From: an uncultured Clostridium sp.
GTDB taxonomy: Bacteria; Bacillota; Clostridia; TANB77; CAG-508
Assembly (NCBI GenBank): GCA_947648765.1
Contig: CANSOY010000008.1
Span: 1-45,439 of the forward strand
Direction of reading: 5' to 3'
DNA length: 45,439 bases
Both the position numbers and the translations under genes were made by a program. Shown here piece by piece: positions 1-8,909 of this stretch. The notes beneath the pieces are model-generated. The model searched no databases. It was given only the letters and a program-made list of their open reading frames with translations, and had not been told where the DNA came from. The stretch's first letter is position 1. The number at the start of each line of letters is the position of its first letter.

Positions 1-128
1 GTATAGGTAGACTGTGGTGCTTGTAGCCCTACATTGCAAGAAAGAACTGCATAAGATTTCCCTGACACAATACTTCCTAATACTAGGATACTAATTAAAC
101 TTAGACAGATTGTCGCTAGTTTTCTCAT
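1..128 (-). CDS. Secreted protein, N-terminal fragment (runs off window)
   Basis: The first 42 codons of a gene whose remainder lies beyond the left edge. The start is ATG at 128, preceded by a strong AGGAGAAGGG ribosome binding site. The peptide opens with a basic MRK, a hydrophobic stretch (LATICLSLISILVLGSIVSG) and then KSYAVLSCNVGLQAPQSTY, so it is a Sec signal peptide followed by an exported domain. It begins 13 bp after the stop of the dockerin protein and is probably co-transcribed with it. The mature start resembles the first beta strand of cohesin-like domains, which would suit a dockerin neighbour, but this is a guess from about 15 residues. Confidence 0.7.
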   Translation of the reverse strand, partial: MRKLATICLSLISILVLGSIVSGKSYAVLSCNVGLQAPQSTY

Positions 129-141
129 TTTACCCTTCTCC

Positions 142-3100
142 TTATCTTTCATTATTTGCTCCAATTAAAGTTAGTTGTAATTTAGCTAAATCGGTTACCG
201 TTATCTTGTTATTGCTATCTAAGTCTGCTGCTTCTTTGTATGGCTCTTCTAGCATTTCATCTTCGATATAGTGTAAACATAATTTAGCAAGATCTGTTAT
301 GGTAAGGTCACCATTTCCATCAATATCTCCTGGTACAACCAAGGTATATGCCGTTTTTCCTACGACTGCTTTCATACCAGTTCCAATTTTTGTGGGATTT
401 GGTAGTGTTTTGCCATTTCGGTCTTGTAGAATAACTTCTTGCTCTGTAGAAATGTTTTTCTTGAATTGTTCAAATGTAGTTCCGACTGGTATTTGCGATA
501 CTTTTTGACCATCGACTAGATATACCGTTGAAGTAAGTGTCTCGTCTGGCTCTTCTTCTCGTGTAATCCAATTTACAGTGGCTACAATTTCTGCTCGGTT
601 TCCAGCATTATCTTCAATAATGAAGGCAAAGGATCCATTTCTTGTAAAGGTATATGATTTCTTACCATCGTTATTTACGACTTTGATTTCCTTCGATGGA
701 TTTACTAATGTTGCAGTAACAGGATTTTCTGTTTCTGTTGTTGTACTATACTGGATGCTTGCGGTTGGTATGTTTTTATCAATCCATGTTACTGCCGTCG
801 CAATTTGTGCTTGGTTTCCAGCTTCGTCTTCAATCGTGAAAGTGAAACTGCCATTTTCTTTGAAGGTATATTCCATCTTTCCATCATTGTTGACCACTTT
901 AATCTTTTCAGAAGGTTCTACCAAAGTTGCTACTACATTTTGGTTGGTCTTTTTCGTCGTACTGTATTGTACTTTTGCAGTTGGAGCAACTGTATCAATC
1001 CAGTCTACTGCTGTCTTAATCTCTGCTTGGTTGCCTGCCTTATCTTGTAACTTAAAGGTAAATGTTCCATTCTTTGAGAAAGTATATGTGTCACTTCCTC
1101 CATTGTTGGTAATGGTATATTCTTCGGATGGATTTGTAAGCGTTACTGTTACTGGCTGATTGGTCTTCTTGGTTGTACTATATTCTGGTGTTGCTGTTGG
1201 TGGATCTTTGTCAATCCAACTTACAGCTACTGTTTTAGAGCCAGTGTTCCCTGCTGCATCCACAAAGGTAAAGGTAAATTCTCCATTCTTTGTAAAGGTA
1301 TAACTTGGTTTTCCTTCATTGTTGGTAACAGTTACATCGTCTTTATTGAACTCTAGCCTTGCTGTAACATTTTGATTTGTTTTTTGAGTAATATCATAGT
1401 ACACCGTTGCTTCTGGTACACTTTGGTCAATCCAGTCTACTTTTGCAGTTGCTTCGCCAGGGTTTCCTGCTTTATCTACAAACTCAAAGGTATAGCTGCC
1501 ATTTTGGCGGAAGATGTGCTTAAACGGGCTAACATTTCCAAGGGTGTTTCCATAAGTATCTTTTACATAGCCATCTTCATCAATAGTCAGGTCCTCTAAA
1601 ACGTTCCCAGAAATATCGATTACTTTTCCATCTGCATTTTCACGGTACTTATCAATACTAGTAACAGTAACATCTTCACTTGGTTTCAAGGTAGCAAAAA
1701 CAGAGCCGTTTGTCGTAGTTGTCACATCATATTCGATGGTTGCTGTTGGTGCTTCTCGGTCAATCCAATTTACGGTTGCTGTTGCACTTCCAGTTTTTTG
1801 GGTATCGTCATCAATAAATTCAAAAGTAAAACTTCCATTTTCCGTGAAGGTGTAACTATCACTTCCACCATTGTTGGTAATTCTTACAGAGTCAGAACTT
1901 TTGTTGACTAATCTTGCTACAACATTTCCATTTGTTGGCTGATCGGTACTATATCCAATTCCTGCTGTAGGATGTGGTTCTTTTGTCATATCTTGATAGA
2001 AGTTAATTTCTCTTACATTGACGGACGTACTAGCAGAACTGAAAGTAATACGCACACTAGATAATTTGTCTGTGAAAGTACTTCTTACATCAAAAACTTG
2101 TTTGTCTCTGATTGCATCATTGATATTGTTGTCTGATGTTGCATAACTTAAGTTGCCCCAAGGCTTATAGGATTGCCAAGAGTTTGATCCGTTATATATA
2201 GTTGCACTTGTAAATCTTCCATCATTTCCATTCGTTGGTCCTGGAATGAATTCAACTGCAGATAGGTAGATTGGTTTTGAAAAAGAAATAACAAGATATT
2301 TTTGTCCACTGCTACTGCCACTTCTCCAATAGTTGTTATAGTTACCACTAATGGCATTTGCTGCAGGATTGATTTGGCTTCCTGCTTCTTTGACGCTTAA
2401 ATGTGATACTGGTATATATCTTTTAGCGAGATTGGTTTCATCTTGTGTAAAGGTAAATTCGTTAGTATTGCTGAACTTTTTATTGCCCATTGAACGCATG
2501 CGAACTTGAACAACTTTATTTCCAGTTAAATCTGGCGATTGTTCTTCATAAGAAGTCCATCTTTCTGGCCAGGTTCCATCTTCATTTTTTAGACGCCATT
2601 CCATATCTAAGTTAGCATCTACAATTCGGTTTTCTAAATCATTTCCATAAACTGCTTTCGGCCATGGGTTATCAATAATGTCGATGGTATAGACTGCCTC
2701 TGTTCCACTCATTTTAAGTTTAATATCGTTATTGCCCGTAATGCTCAAAATCTCTTCTTCGCTTAATTGAATAGCATGATTCATTGTTTGTTCCGAATAG
2801 GTATTTCCACCATCTAAACTGTAGGATAGTAAAAAGTCATAGTCTGCATAGGCTTTATCAATCATAATTTTGCCAGCATTAGCACCATCAAAAGAAAATG
2901 TTGCTAAATCTACTTTTGTTTTTCCTAAAAGAGCTCCTGCTAGTTCCACAACTGCAGTTCTTTGTAATGTATCTCGGTCAGTTGCATTACTTGCTCTTTG
3001 TAAAGAATCTTGTAACTTTTGATCCATTGCTAATCGATCTTGCAAGTCTGAAATATGTGGATTAACAACTTTAATTAAATCATACGATGCTGGTGGGAAA

Positions 3101-5079
3101 AATGTATAATTGTCAATAATTTTGTTAGCAAGTGCACACCACTCTGCATTAGTTACTTCGTCTCCCATCGCAATATAAAGTTTGATTAGGTTATCGTAAG
3201 AATCCAAGTTTAATGGCTGTATTTCTAATGATTTACTATATGCCTTTAGCTTATCTTGGTTATTGGTATAAGAATTTGCAAGTAAATTATACCAAACAGA
3301 TTTTGTGTAATTCTCATAGTCGTTTAGGTTTGCTTGTGCAAGAACAATATATCCTGAACTGGTGCCACCCTTTGCTCCGCCAACGGCTTGATCAGTAAAG
3401 TATTTATTTGCCCAGTCCATTGGTAGACGATAACGATAGCTTCCGCCCCATGTTGTACTACATACGCCCCAGCCTCCTACATTATAGTTGATTTGCCATA
3501 CACCTTTTCCGCTACTATTGGTTGTATAGAAGAAATATGGTTCATGTCCTGGTTGGTAAGCACCTGTAGATGGAATACCATTTACTCTGGCAACACTCTG
3601 ACCTAAACGAGAAATGTTCCAGCAGATACCACCTGCTTCCATTACCATCCAGTATCTTTGTGTTCTTCCATCTCCAAAAGGTACACCATATTCATCTAAT
3701 TTATATTTATTCGAATACTTTGCCTTATTATCGAGATTAAAGAATTCATTTCGATCATAGTGTGGTGGATGAACATATGGTTGATAAGAATGACAGTTGA
3801 ATTTATTGCTTCCTTTGGTTGCAGAATGGGCATTTAACCATATATATTCGTCATTTCGTATACCATCATTTGTGACTAGGCGCATTAACTCTACTGGTAA
3901 TCCCTTAAATTGAGCTGGTCGATCAAACTTATTAGTATCCAAAAGTTGCTTCATCAAGCGAAAACGTTCGATATAATCGTAGTTTGCATAATATGAACCA
4001 AATTGAAGTGGTGTCAAAAGCGTATCTGTGGTATAACTTGCTGCCATACTAATCATCATCTTTTGGTAGACATAGCCATTTTCGGTTTGCAAGCAGTCTT
4101 TATATTCGTTATATAAATCGGAAAGTAGGTTGAAGAAAGTTAAGCCATTTCGAAGTTCTCCTACTGCAACACATTGCTCTAATACAGTGTTATCATTTGG
4201 ATTAAAAATCCAATCCATTGTTTCTCTTGCTTCTGGATAGAAAGTAGCAACTGCTTGGATTTCTTCATATCCAATTTTTCGGACAACCTCTCTTTCGAGA
4301 ATAAGACGATAATTGTGTTCCATGTTGTATTCTGGTGTTTGTGCATTTAAGATTTCATCATAATAGGAAAGCGGATGTGCTTTATCGTAAGTACTGGTAG
4401 GATCTTCTGATTCGTTATAATCTGCTGTTACAAGCTTTGCATTTGCGATTACAGCATGGTCGCTATTATTGCTTCCATGAGGGTCTACGTAAATTCTTAA
4501 AAAGGTATAGTTTGAGATATCTACATCAACTTTAGAACCCTCAGCCCCTGCTCGGATATGGTTGCGTTGGAATAATTGTTGCCATGTATTTCCGTCATTG
4601 GATACAGAAATAGTAATTCCTAAATCGGAATAGGCCGTTTTAGAAGCGTCTACTCCAACAGCAGCAGTAAAGCGGGAATATTGTTTGGATAGAGAAGAAA
4701 TATCATAAGTCAATTGTCCCTTGGCATGAACTCCCATTCCTTTTACATAAATTTTATTGGCTCCATCAATTTTTAGACGGATGGTTGCTCCATCTGGATT
4801 TTTATCTTTTTGAATAGAATGTCCATTCCATCCATTATAGGACCAATTATTTGCTGTAATATAGTCTAAGTCCGATAAGTAGACAAATTCTTTTGGCTCT
4901 GTCGCTTTTGCTGCACGGGTCGGTTGTTCTGCTACAATGCTTGTATTACTTTGCTCCAGTAGACCTTTGTTCATCGATTTTGTGATATTTGTTGAAAAAC
5001 AAATTGCAAATATAATAACAATTATGGCTACTGCAAAAATGACAATTTTCTTGTTTACTTGTTGCTTTTTCTTTTTCAT
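142..5079 (-). CDS. Large secreted dockerin protein with NPCBM, transglutaminase-like, F5/8 and Ig-like repeats
   Basis: A 1645-residue exported protein, probably acting on or attached to host or dietary glycan/protein at the cell surface. In order: basic N-terminus and hydrophobic export/anchor segment (residues ~11-30); NPCBM-type carbohydrate-binding domain (~63-220); a helical region with a transglutaminase-like core (GGICWN, Cys486; PGHEPYF, His512); an F5/8 type C-like beta domain (~885-1032); six Ig-like repeats of about 72 residues (~1035-1505, the second enlarged to ~108), each starting near PTA and ending near VDWID; and a C-terminal type I dockerin (~1583-1643) with two DxDxNxxxxxxD calcium loops (DIDGNGDLTITD and DLDSNNKITVTD). 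ATG start at 5079 with AGGAGAGG upstream. The dockerin implies docking to a cohesin partner; the enzyme activity of the Cys-His core is inferred from motif spacing only. The repeats are similar enough at DNA level to be recombination-prone. Confidence 0.9.
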   Translation of the reverse strand: MKKKKQQVNKKIVIFAVAIIVIIFAICFSTNITKSMNKGLLEQSNTSIVAEQPTRAAKATEPKEFVYLSDLDYITANNWSYNGWNGHSIQKDKNPDGATIRLKIDGANKIYVKGMGVHAKGQLTYDISSLSKQYSRFTAAVGVDASKTAYSDLGITISVSNDGNTWQQLFQRNHIRAGAEGSKVDVDISNYTFLRIYVDPHGSNNSDHAVIANAKLVTADYNESEDPTSTYDKAHPLSYYDEILNAQTPEYNMEHNYRLILEREVVRKIGYEEIQAVATFYPEARETMDWIFNPNDNTVLEQCVAVGELRNGLTFFNLLSDLYNEYKDCLQTENGYVYQKMMISMAASYTTDTLLTPLQFGSYYANYDYIERFRLMKQLLDTNKFDRPAQFKGLPVELMRLVTNDGIRNDEYIWLNAHSATKGSNKFNCHSYQPYVHPPHYDRNEFFNLDNKAKYSNKYKLDEYGVPFGDGRTQRYWMVMEAGGICWNISRLGQSVARVNGIPSTGAYQPGHEPYFFYTTNSSGKGVWQINYNVGGWGVCSTTWGGSYRYRLPMDWANKYFTDQAVGGAKGGTSSGYIVLAQANLNDYENYTKSVWYNLLANSYTNNQDKLKAYSKSLEIQPLNLDSYDNLIKLYIAMGDEVTNAEWCALANKIIDNYTFFPPASYDLIKVVNPHISDLQDRLAMDQKLQDSLQRASNATDRDTLQRTAVVELAGALLGKTKVDLATFSFDGANAGKIMIDKAYADYDFLLSYSLDGGNTYSEQTMNHAIQLSEEEILSITGNNDIKLKMSGTEAVYTIDIIDNPWPKAVYGNDLENRIVDANLDMEWRLKNEDGTWPERWTSYEEQSPDLTGNKVVQVRMRSMGNKKFSNTNEFTFTQDETNLAKRYIPVSHLSVKEAGSQINPAANAISGNYNNYWRSGSSSGQKYLVISFSKPIYLSAVEFIPGPTNGNDGRFTSATIYNGSNSWQSYKPWGNLSYATSDNNINDAIRDKQVFDVRSTFTDKLSSVRITFSSASTSVNVREINFYQDMTKEPHPTAGIGYSTDQPTNGNVVARLVNKSSDSVRITNNGGSDSYTFTENGSFTFEFIDDDTQKTGSATATVNWIDREAPTATIEYDVTTTTNGSVFATLKPSEDVTVTSIDKYRENADGKVIDISGNVLEDLTIDEDGYVKDTYGNTLGNVSPFKHIFRQNGSYTFEFVDKAGNPGEATAKVDWIDQSVPEATVYYDITQKTNQNVTARLEFNKDDVTVTNNEGKPSYTFTKNGEFTFTFVDAAGNTGSKTVAVSWIDKDPPTATPEYSTTKKTNQPVTVTLTNPSEEYTITNNGGSDTYTFSKNGTFTFKLQDKAGNQAEIKTAVDWIDTVAPTAKVQYSTTKKTNQNVVATLVEPSEKIKVVNNDGKMEYTFKENGSFTFTIEDEAGNQAQIATAVTWIDKNIPTASIQYSTTTETENPVTATLVNPSKEIKVVNNDGKKSYTFTRNGSFAFIIEDNAGNRAEIVATVNWITREEEPDETLTSTVYLVDGQKVSQIPVGTTFEQFKKNISTEQEVILQDRNGKTLPNPTKIGTGMKAVVGKTAYTLVVPGDIDGNGDLTITDLAKLCLHYIEDEMLEEPYKEAADLDSNNKITVTDLAKLQLTLIGANNER

Positions 5080-5126
5080 AAAAAATCCTCTCCTATTTTA
5101 TTGTTCCAAAATAAACTCTCTTTTTT

Positions 5127-5155
5127 ATTTTATCGCATTTTTCACTTTTCGTAAA
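5127..5155 (-). promoter_or_regulatory. Candidate sigma-A promoter of the dockerin gene
   Basis: On the minus strand TTTACG (5155-5150) lies 17 bp before TAAAAT (5132-5127), about 50 bp upstream of the ATG. The -35 is a weak match, so this is a plausible rather than certain promoter. Confidence 0.45.
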
Positions 5156-5236
5156 TACTTTTTTCTTTACTTTTCTGTTACATTTTGACATTTTTCTTGC
5201 GTTTTGTTTACTCTTTCTATTGATTATTTGTTTATA

Positions 5237-5263
5237 CAAAAAAGAAGTGCTTTATACACTTCT
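5237..5263 (-). terminator. Rho-independent terminator after the nucleotidyltransferase operon
   Basis: Reading leftward: stem AGAAGTG, 7-nt loop, CACTTCT, then a run of T residues. It lies about 50 bp beyond the stop of the nucleotidyltransferase gene and separates it from the dockerin gene. Apart from this and the promoter, the 234-bp gap at 5080-5313 shows nothing. Confidence 0.85.
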
Positions 5264-5313
5264 CAGATTGTTGACAAATTAAAATCAAATACTTCTTTGT
5301 CCTCCATTGTTTT

Positions 5314-6021
5314 CTATATCTTAAATAAGTTTCTGGCTTTTTCTAAGTCTTCGTGATTATCTATTTCATACCACATATGTCCAATTTCTAGTGGTTGTAC
5401 TTCTGCCTTTTTCAACATTTCATCAATTGCCACTTCATTCCACATATTTTTTTCATTTTGATTGTATATTATATCTTCCATTACTTCAAACCATTTAATT
5501 GTAAATTCTTTCGAAAATTTATACATATCTATCGTTGTTCCATATGCATTTTCTTTTGCTATTTGTTTACTTATGTCAGTTATTTTCTTTCCATCATATG
5601 TTATTTTCATATTTTCTTCTTCAAATCTGCCCTTTTCAACTAATATACAATTTTTCAAATCAGAATTTACTAATTTTCTTATATATTCAGGTTCTACAAA
5701 TACATCTGCATTCATTACAATTACATCTGAATTATATGCATAGTCTTTCGTCAATAACATTGAATACATATTATTAGTTGTTAGATAGTCGTTATTATGT
5801 ATAAATCTTACAAAATCATATTTTTCGTTTATAAATTTTTCCAAAACTTCATTTTTATAACCTGTACATACATAAATTTCTTTAAGTCCTATGCTAATCA
5901 GCGAGGATAGTTGCCTTTCTATTATTGTTTCGTTTCCCACTTTCACCATACACTTGGGTACATTATCTGTTATTGGTCTTAATCTTGAACCTATTCCTGC
6001 CGCCAAAATAAATGCTTTCAT
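5314..6021 (-). CDS. LicC-like sugar/alditol-phosphate nucleotidyltransferase
   Basis: A 235-residue single-domain nucleotidyltransferase expected to activate a phosphorylated small molecule with CTP (or another NTP). The N-terminal signature LAAGIGSRLRP-x4-VPKCMVKV (residues 6-28) is the nucleotide-binding loop; TNNMYSM (~83-89), MNADVF (~104) and the C-terminal EIDNHEDLEKA are as in LicC and other choline/glycerol-phosphate cytidylyltransferases. It is the last gene of a three-gene operon; its ATG overlaps the upstream stop (TAATG) and it has an AGGAGAG site. With a glycerol-1-phosphate dehydrogenase-like gene and a NagD-type phosphatase before it, CDP-glycerol synthesis is the best guess. 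The exact substrate (choline-P, glycerol-1-P, glycerol-2-P) cannot be read from sequence. Confidence 0.85.
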   Translation of the reverse strand: MKAFILAAGIGSRLRPITDNVPKCMVKVGNETIIERQLSSLISIGLKEIYVCTGYKNEVLEKFINEKYDFVRFIHNNDYLTTNNMYSMLLTKDYAYNSDVIVMNADVFVEPEYIRKLVNSDLKNCILVEKGRFEEENMKITYDGKKITDISKQIAKENAYGTTIDMYKFSKEFTIKWFEVMEDIIYNQNEKNMWNEVAIDEMLKKAEVQPLEIGHMWYEIDNHEDLEKARNLFKI

Positions 6022-7046
6022 TAAAATCTCTCCTTTTCTATTTTATTGTATATTTTAATTAGTTCTTCTCTTGATGGTTTCTTTTCATTTAATATGGTAT
6101 ACCTTGTTGGCCTTGTTGAGCTTGCATTTAACCATGCATCTGCAAATATATCTTCTGATATACCTAGTACACTTGGTCTTATATCTATCTTATTTTTTCT
6201 AAAATAATTAAGTAATAATTCATAATCCTGGCTTTGCCATATTGAAGTTGTTAATGCTCCTAAACCTACTAGAAGTCCATGTAAGACTTTTATTTCGGGA
6301 TGAAACATATTAATTGCATGATTAAACAAATGCTCCGAGCCACTACAAGGTCTTGTATTTCCTTTAATCTCCATTGCTATTCCTGATAAAACTAAGGATT
6401 CGCATATTAGCTTTATATGCCAATTGGATTGTGAATTTATTGGCTCACTTAAATTTAATATATTGTACAATGCATTTGAAGATATTATTCTTGCTACATC
6501 ATTCCTAGTTTCTTTATCTTTCTCTATAGCTAATTGCCAGTCATATAGGGCTGTGTAGTTTGATACAATGTCGCATAATCCTGCTTTCAAATATTTTATT
6601 GGAGAAGATTTTATAATATTGGTATCTATCATTATTATATCAGGAGCTTTTGCTGGTAATCCATCTGTGTGATTTCCTTCAAATTTTAGCACGGCAGTAT
6701 TCGAACACACTCCATCATTAGATACTATTGTTGGTACAGATACAAATGTTTTTTCACTATACTTTGCTGCTAATTTACATGTATCATTTACTGTCCCTCC
6801 ACCAATTGAAACTAAACAATCAAAATAGTTTATGATTAGATGATTTGAGATTATAGATGCTTCCTTCACCGAATATTCTTTTAGATAATGGACTTCGACA
6901 TTATCTAGCTTTGTTATATTCTCCATCCAAATATTAAATAATTTGTATAGGCTTTCTGTCGTTACTATTAAAACTTTTGAAAATTCTTTTATTATATTAG
7001 GTAGTTTATCGATTGCATCTTCTTCTACTATAATTCTTTTATTCAC
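6021..7046 (-). CDS. sn-glycerol-1-phosphate dehydrogenase-like (EgsA/AraM family)
   Basis: A 341-residue member of the iron/zinc-containing alcohol dehydrogenase-like superfamily. The NAD-binding loop SIGGGTVNDTCK (~81-92), VPTIVSNDGVCSN (~105-117), and metal-ligand-like positions KAGLCDIVSN, CSGSEHLFNHAI and VLHGLLVGLGAL match the AraM/EgsA branch, which reduces dihydroxyacetone phosphate to sn-glycerol-1-phosphate. It starts with GTG at 7046, 3 bp after the HAD gene stop, with AAAGGA upstream, and overlaps the nucleotidyltransferase start. In Bacillus subtilis a NagD-type HAD enzyme (AraL) and AraM are also encoded side by side. Its place before a LicC-like enzyme suggests it supplies an activated polyol phosphate for surface polymer decoration rather than archaeal-type lipids, but that is inference. 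Confidence 0.85.
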   Translation of the reverse strand: MNKRIIVEEDAIDKLPNIIKEFSKVLIVTTESLYKLFNIWMENITKLDNVEVHYLKEYSVKEASIISNHLIINYFDCLVSIGGGTVNDTCKLAAKYSEKTFVSVPTIVSNDGVCSNTAVLKFEGNHTDGLPAKAPDIIMIDTNIIKSSPIKYLKAGLCDIVSNYTALYDWQLAIEKDKETRNDVARIISSNALYNILNLSEPINSQSNWHIKLICESLVLSGIAMEIKGNTRPCSGSEHLFNHAINMFHPEIKVLHGLLVGLGALTTSIWQSQDYELLLNYFRKNKIDIRPSVLGISEDIFADAWLNASSTRPTRYTILNEKKPSREELIKIYNKIEKERF

Positions 7047-7049
7047 GAT

Positions 7050-7832
7050 TTATTTTCCTTTCAACAAATTCGGAAGCTCTTTTATGGAATTGAGTACAAA
7101 GGTTGGTTGATATGAACTGCTGTTTATCTCATCCATGGTGGTTTCTCCTGTTAATACAGCCACCGAATCGCATCCTGCATTTATACCTACTAAAATATCT
7201 GTATATAATCTATCGCCAACCACCATCGTGTCTTCCAAACTTATTTTCTCTTTTTCGCATAAATATCTTATCATTTCTCCATTAGGCTTTCCTAAATATA
7301 TTGGTTTCACCCCTGTTGTAGAGGTTAACATATTACAAATGGATCCACAATCTGGGATATATCTGCCATCTTCTATTGGGCATCTTAAGTCTGGATTAGT
7401 TGCTATAAAAGGAATTCCATCTTCAAGATATTTAGTTGCAATTCTTAATTTTTCATAGTTAAGTTCCGTATCGAACCCAACTACTACTCTTTGAATTGCT
7501 CCTCTTTGATATTCATTGATAATATTACATTCTTTTTTCATTTCGCTATAAAAATCTTTCGTGCCAACTAAATATATGTCTTTTACTTGTTCTTTTTTCA
7601 AATACAACTTCGTCAATTCAACTGATGTAAAAAAATTATCAATATTGCATTCAATTCCTAGATTTTGCATTTTGGTTATATATGAACTTACATTTCTTGA
7701 AGAATTATTCGTAATAAATACATATTTTATCTTGTTTTCTCTAAGAAATTCAAATGTTTCTCTTGCACCGTCTATCAATTTATTCGCTATATTAACTGTT
7801 CCATCCATATCAAAGCATATTAATTTTTTCAA
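7050..7832 (-). CDS. HAD-IIA (NagD/AraL-like) phosphatase
   Basis: A 260-residue haloacid dehalogenase phosphatase of the IIA subfamily. Motif I is FDMDGTV (catalytic Asp8, Asp10), motif II ITNNSSRN (~40), then a C2-type cap, and motif IV VVGDRLYTDIL (~204). Length is typical. It starts at TTG (7830-7832), an uncommon start, set by the AGGAG about 10 bp upstream and by family alignment (MKKLICFDMDGT). It is the first gene of the operon with the dehydrogenase and nucleotidyltransferase, just behind a good promoter. Family members dephosphorylate sugar phosphates, p-nitrophenyl phosphate or glycerol phosphate; here it may trim a triose/glycerol phosphate intermediate. Confidence 0.88.
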   Translation of the reverse strand: MKKLICFDMDGTVNIANKLIDGARETFEFLRENKIKYVFITNNSSRNVSSYITKMQNLGIECNIDNFFTSVELTKLYLKKEQVKDIYLVGTKDFYSEMKKECNIINEYQRGAIQRVVVGFDTELNYEKLRIATKYLEDGIPFIATNPDLRCPIEDGRYIPDCGSICNMLTSTTGVKPIYLGKPNGEMIRYLCEKEKISLEDTMVVGDRLYTDILVGINAGCDSVAVLTGETTMDEINSSSYQPTFVLNSIKELPNLLKGK

Positions 7833-7880
7833 TTATAGTTTTCTCCTTTATTTCATCTTTTTAGTACATCTTACAAATAA

Positions 7881-7910
7881 ATTATAACACTATACCTAAA
7901 AAAATGTAAA
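7881..7910 (-). promoter_or_regulatory. Sigma-A promoter of the HAD-dehydrogenase-nucleotidyltransferase operon
   Basis: Minus strand TTTACA (7910-7905), 18-bp spacer, TATAAT (7886-7881), ~50 bp upstream of the TTG start. The three-gene cassette thus has its own promoter, separate from the licD/wzx genes. Confidence 0.7.
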
Positions 7911-7970
7911 GTATATTGCAAGCTTCCTTCACCTTTTGATTAGTTGATTGATTTTTTGCTTCAGAATTTA

Positions 7971-8909
7971 TTAAAAGGTCTTATCCTCTGCATTTCTAAT
8001 TTGGTCATTATTCATATAATCTTTGTAAGATTTCTCCAAATCAATTACTTCATTATAATGATGGGCTATTCTTTGTTCTTCTGGGGGTAATTTCATATAA
8101 TCGCCAAACACTCTCGTTAAGAACTGGTCATATTTTTCTGGTGCTCTAGCTTCAATATCTTCAAACTTCTTCATCACACCTTCTCCATAATAACTTTTAG
8201 GCATATAATATCCTTTTATAGGAGTGGCAAATGAATAACAGCAAACAGAATCATTATTTGAAATCTTATATTTTTGAGCAATCTTGTCTTTTTTTATCAA
8301 TATGTCTTTTATCTCAGTTTTACCATAAAATAATTCCGAAAGAAGCCATGCTATCTTACCTTTAAAAGATATTGGTTTAGTGGTACTTGAATATTTTTTA
8401 CTTATTTGAATATCATATAGTGCATATTTTTTCCAATTTATATAATTTCTAATTCTGGCTTTCCTATTATACCCATCCATTGGAAATACATCGATATATA
8501 CACCATGATTTATATTTAAATTTTTAACAGAACTCTCTATAAAAGTAGTTTCTGAATTTCTTATTTTAGTAAAATTTGCTATCCACTCATTATCTGTTTG
8601 ATAATTTTGAATAAAATATTTTTCACCTAATAAACTTTGTCCTTGTTTTATAAAAAGTTCGTAGTCTTCTCGTGGCATAGAAACATCAATATCATCATCC
8701 CAGGGAATGAAACCTCCATGTCTTATAGCCCCTAATAATGTTCCACCTTCCAAAAAATATTTTAGATTTAATTTTTCGCATACCATTATAAATTCCTTTA
8801 GAATATCTAGTTCTACTAATTGTAGTCTTCTATCTAATTTTTCTTCCAATTTTATCATCTCCTCGTAAATATGTTTATAAGATTTATTTAAGATAAATCT
8901 TATAAACAT
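7971..8909 (-). CDS. LicD family phosphotransferase
   Basis: A 312-residue LicD-type protein. The family hallmark is clear: YFLEGGTLLGAIRHGGFIPW (residues ~51-70) followed by DDDIDVSMPREDYE, and IDVFPMDGY (~137). LicD enzymes move phosphocholine, and relatives move glycerol or ribitol phosphate, from a CDP-activated donor onto a glycan. Its neighbour operon encodes a LicC-like cytidylyltransferase and a glycerol-phosphate dehydrogenase, which points to a glycerol-phosphate substituent. Its ATG lies inside the last codons of the wzx gene (10-bp overlap), so the two are co-transcribed. A TTG behind GAGGAG about 20 codons in is an alternative start. Confidence 0.9.
   Translation of the reverse strand: MFIRFILNKSYKHIYEEMIKLEEKLDRRLQLVELDILKEFIMVCEKLNLKYFLEGGTLLGAIRHGGFIPWDDDIDVSMPREDYELFIKQGQSLLGEKYFIQNYQTDNEWIANFTKIRNSETTFIESSVKNLNINHGVYIDVFPMDGYNRKARIRNYINWKKYALYDIQISKKYSSTTKPISFKGKIAWLLSELFYGKTEIKDILIKKDKIAQKYKISNNDSVCCYSFATPIKGYYMPKSYYGEGVMKKFEDIEARAPEKYDQFLTRVFGDYMKLPPEEQRIAHHYNEVIDLEKSYKDYMNNDQIRNAEDKTF

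Noticed and set aside
578-1159. 193-codon plus-strand open frame opposite the dockerin gene
   Set aside because: It is the antisense shadow of the Ig-like repeats; no ribosome binding site and low-complexity hydrophobic translation.
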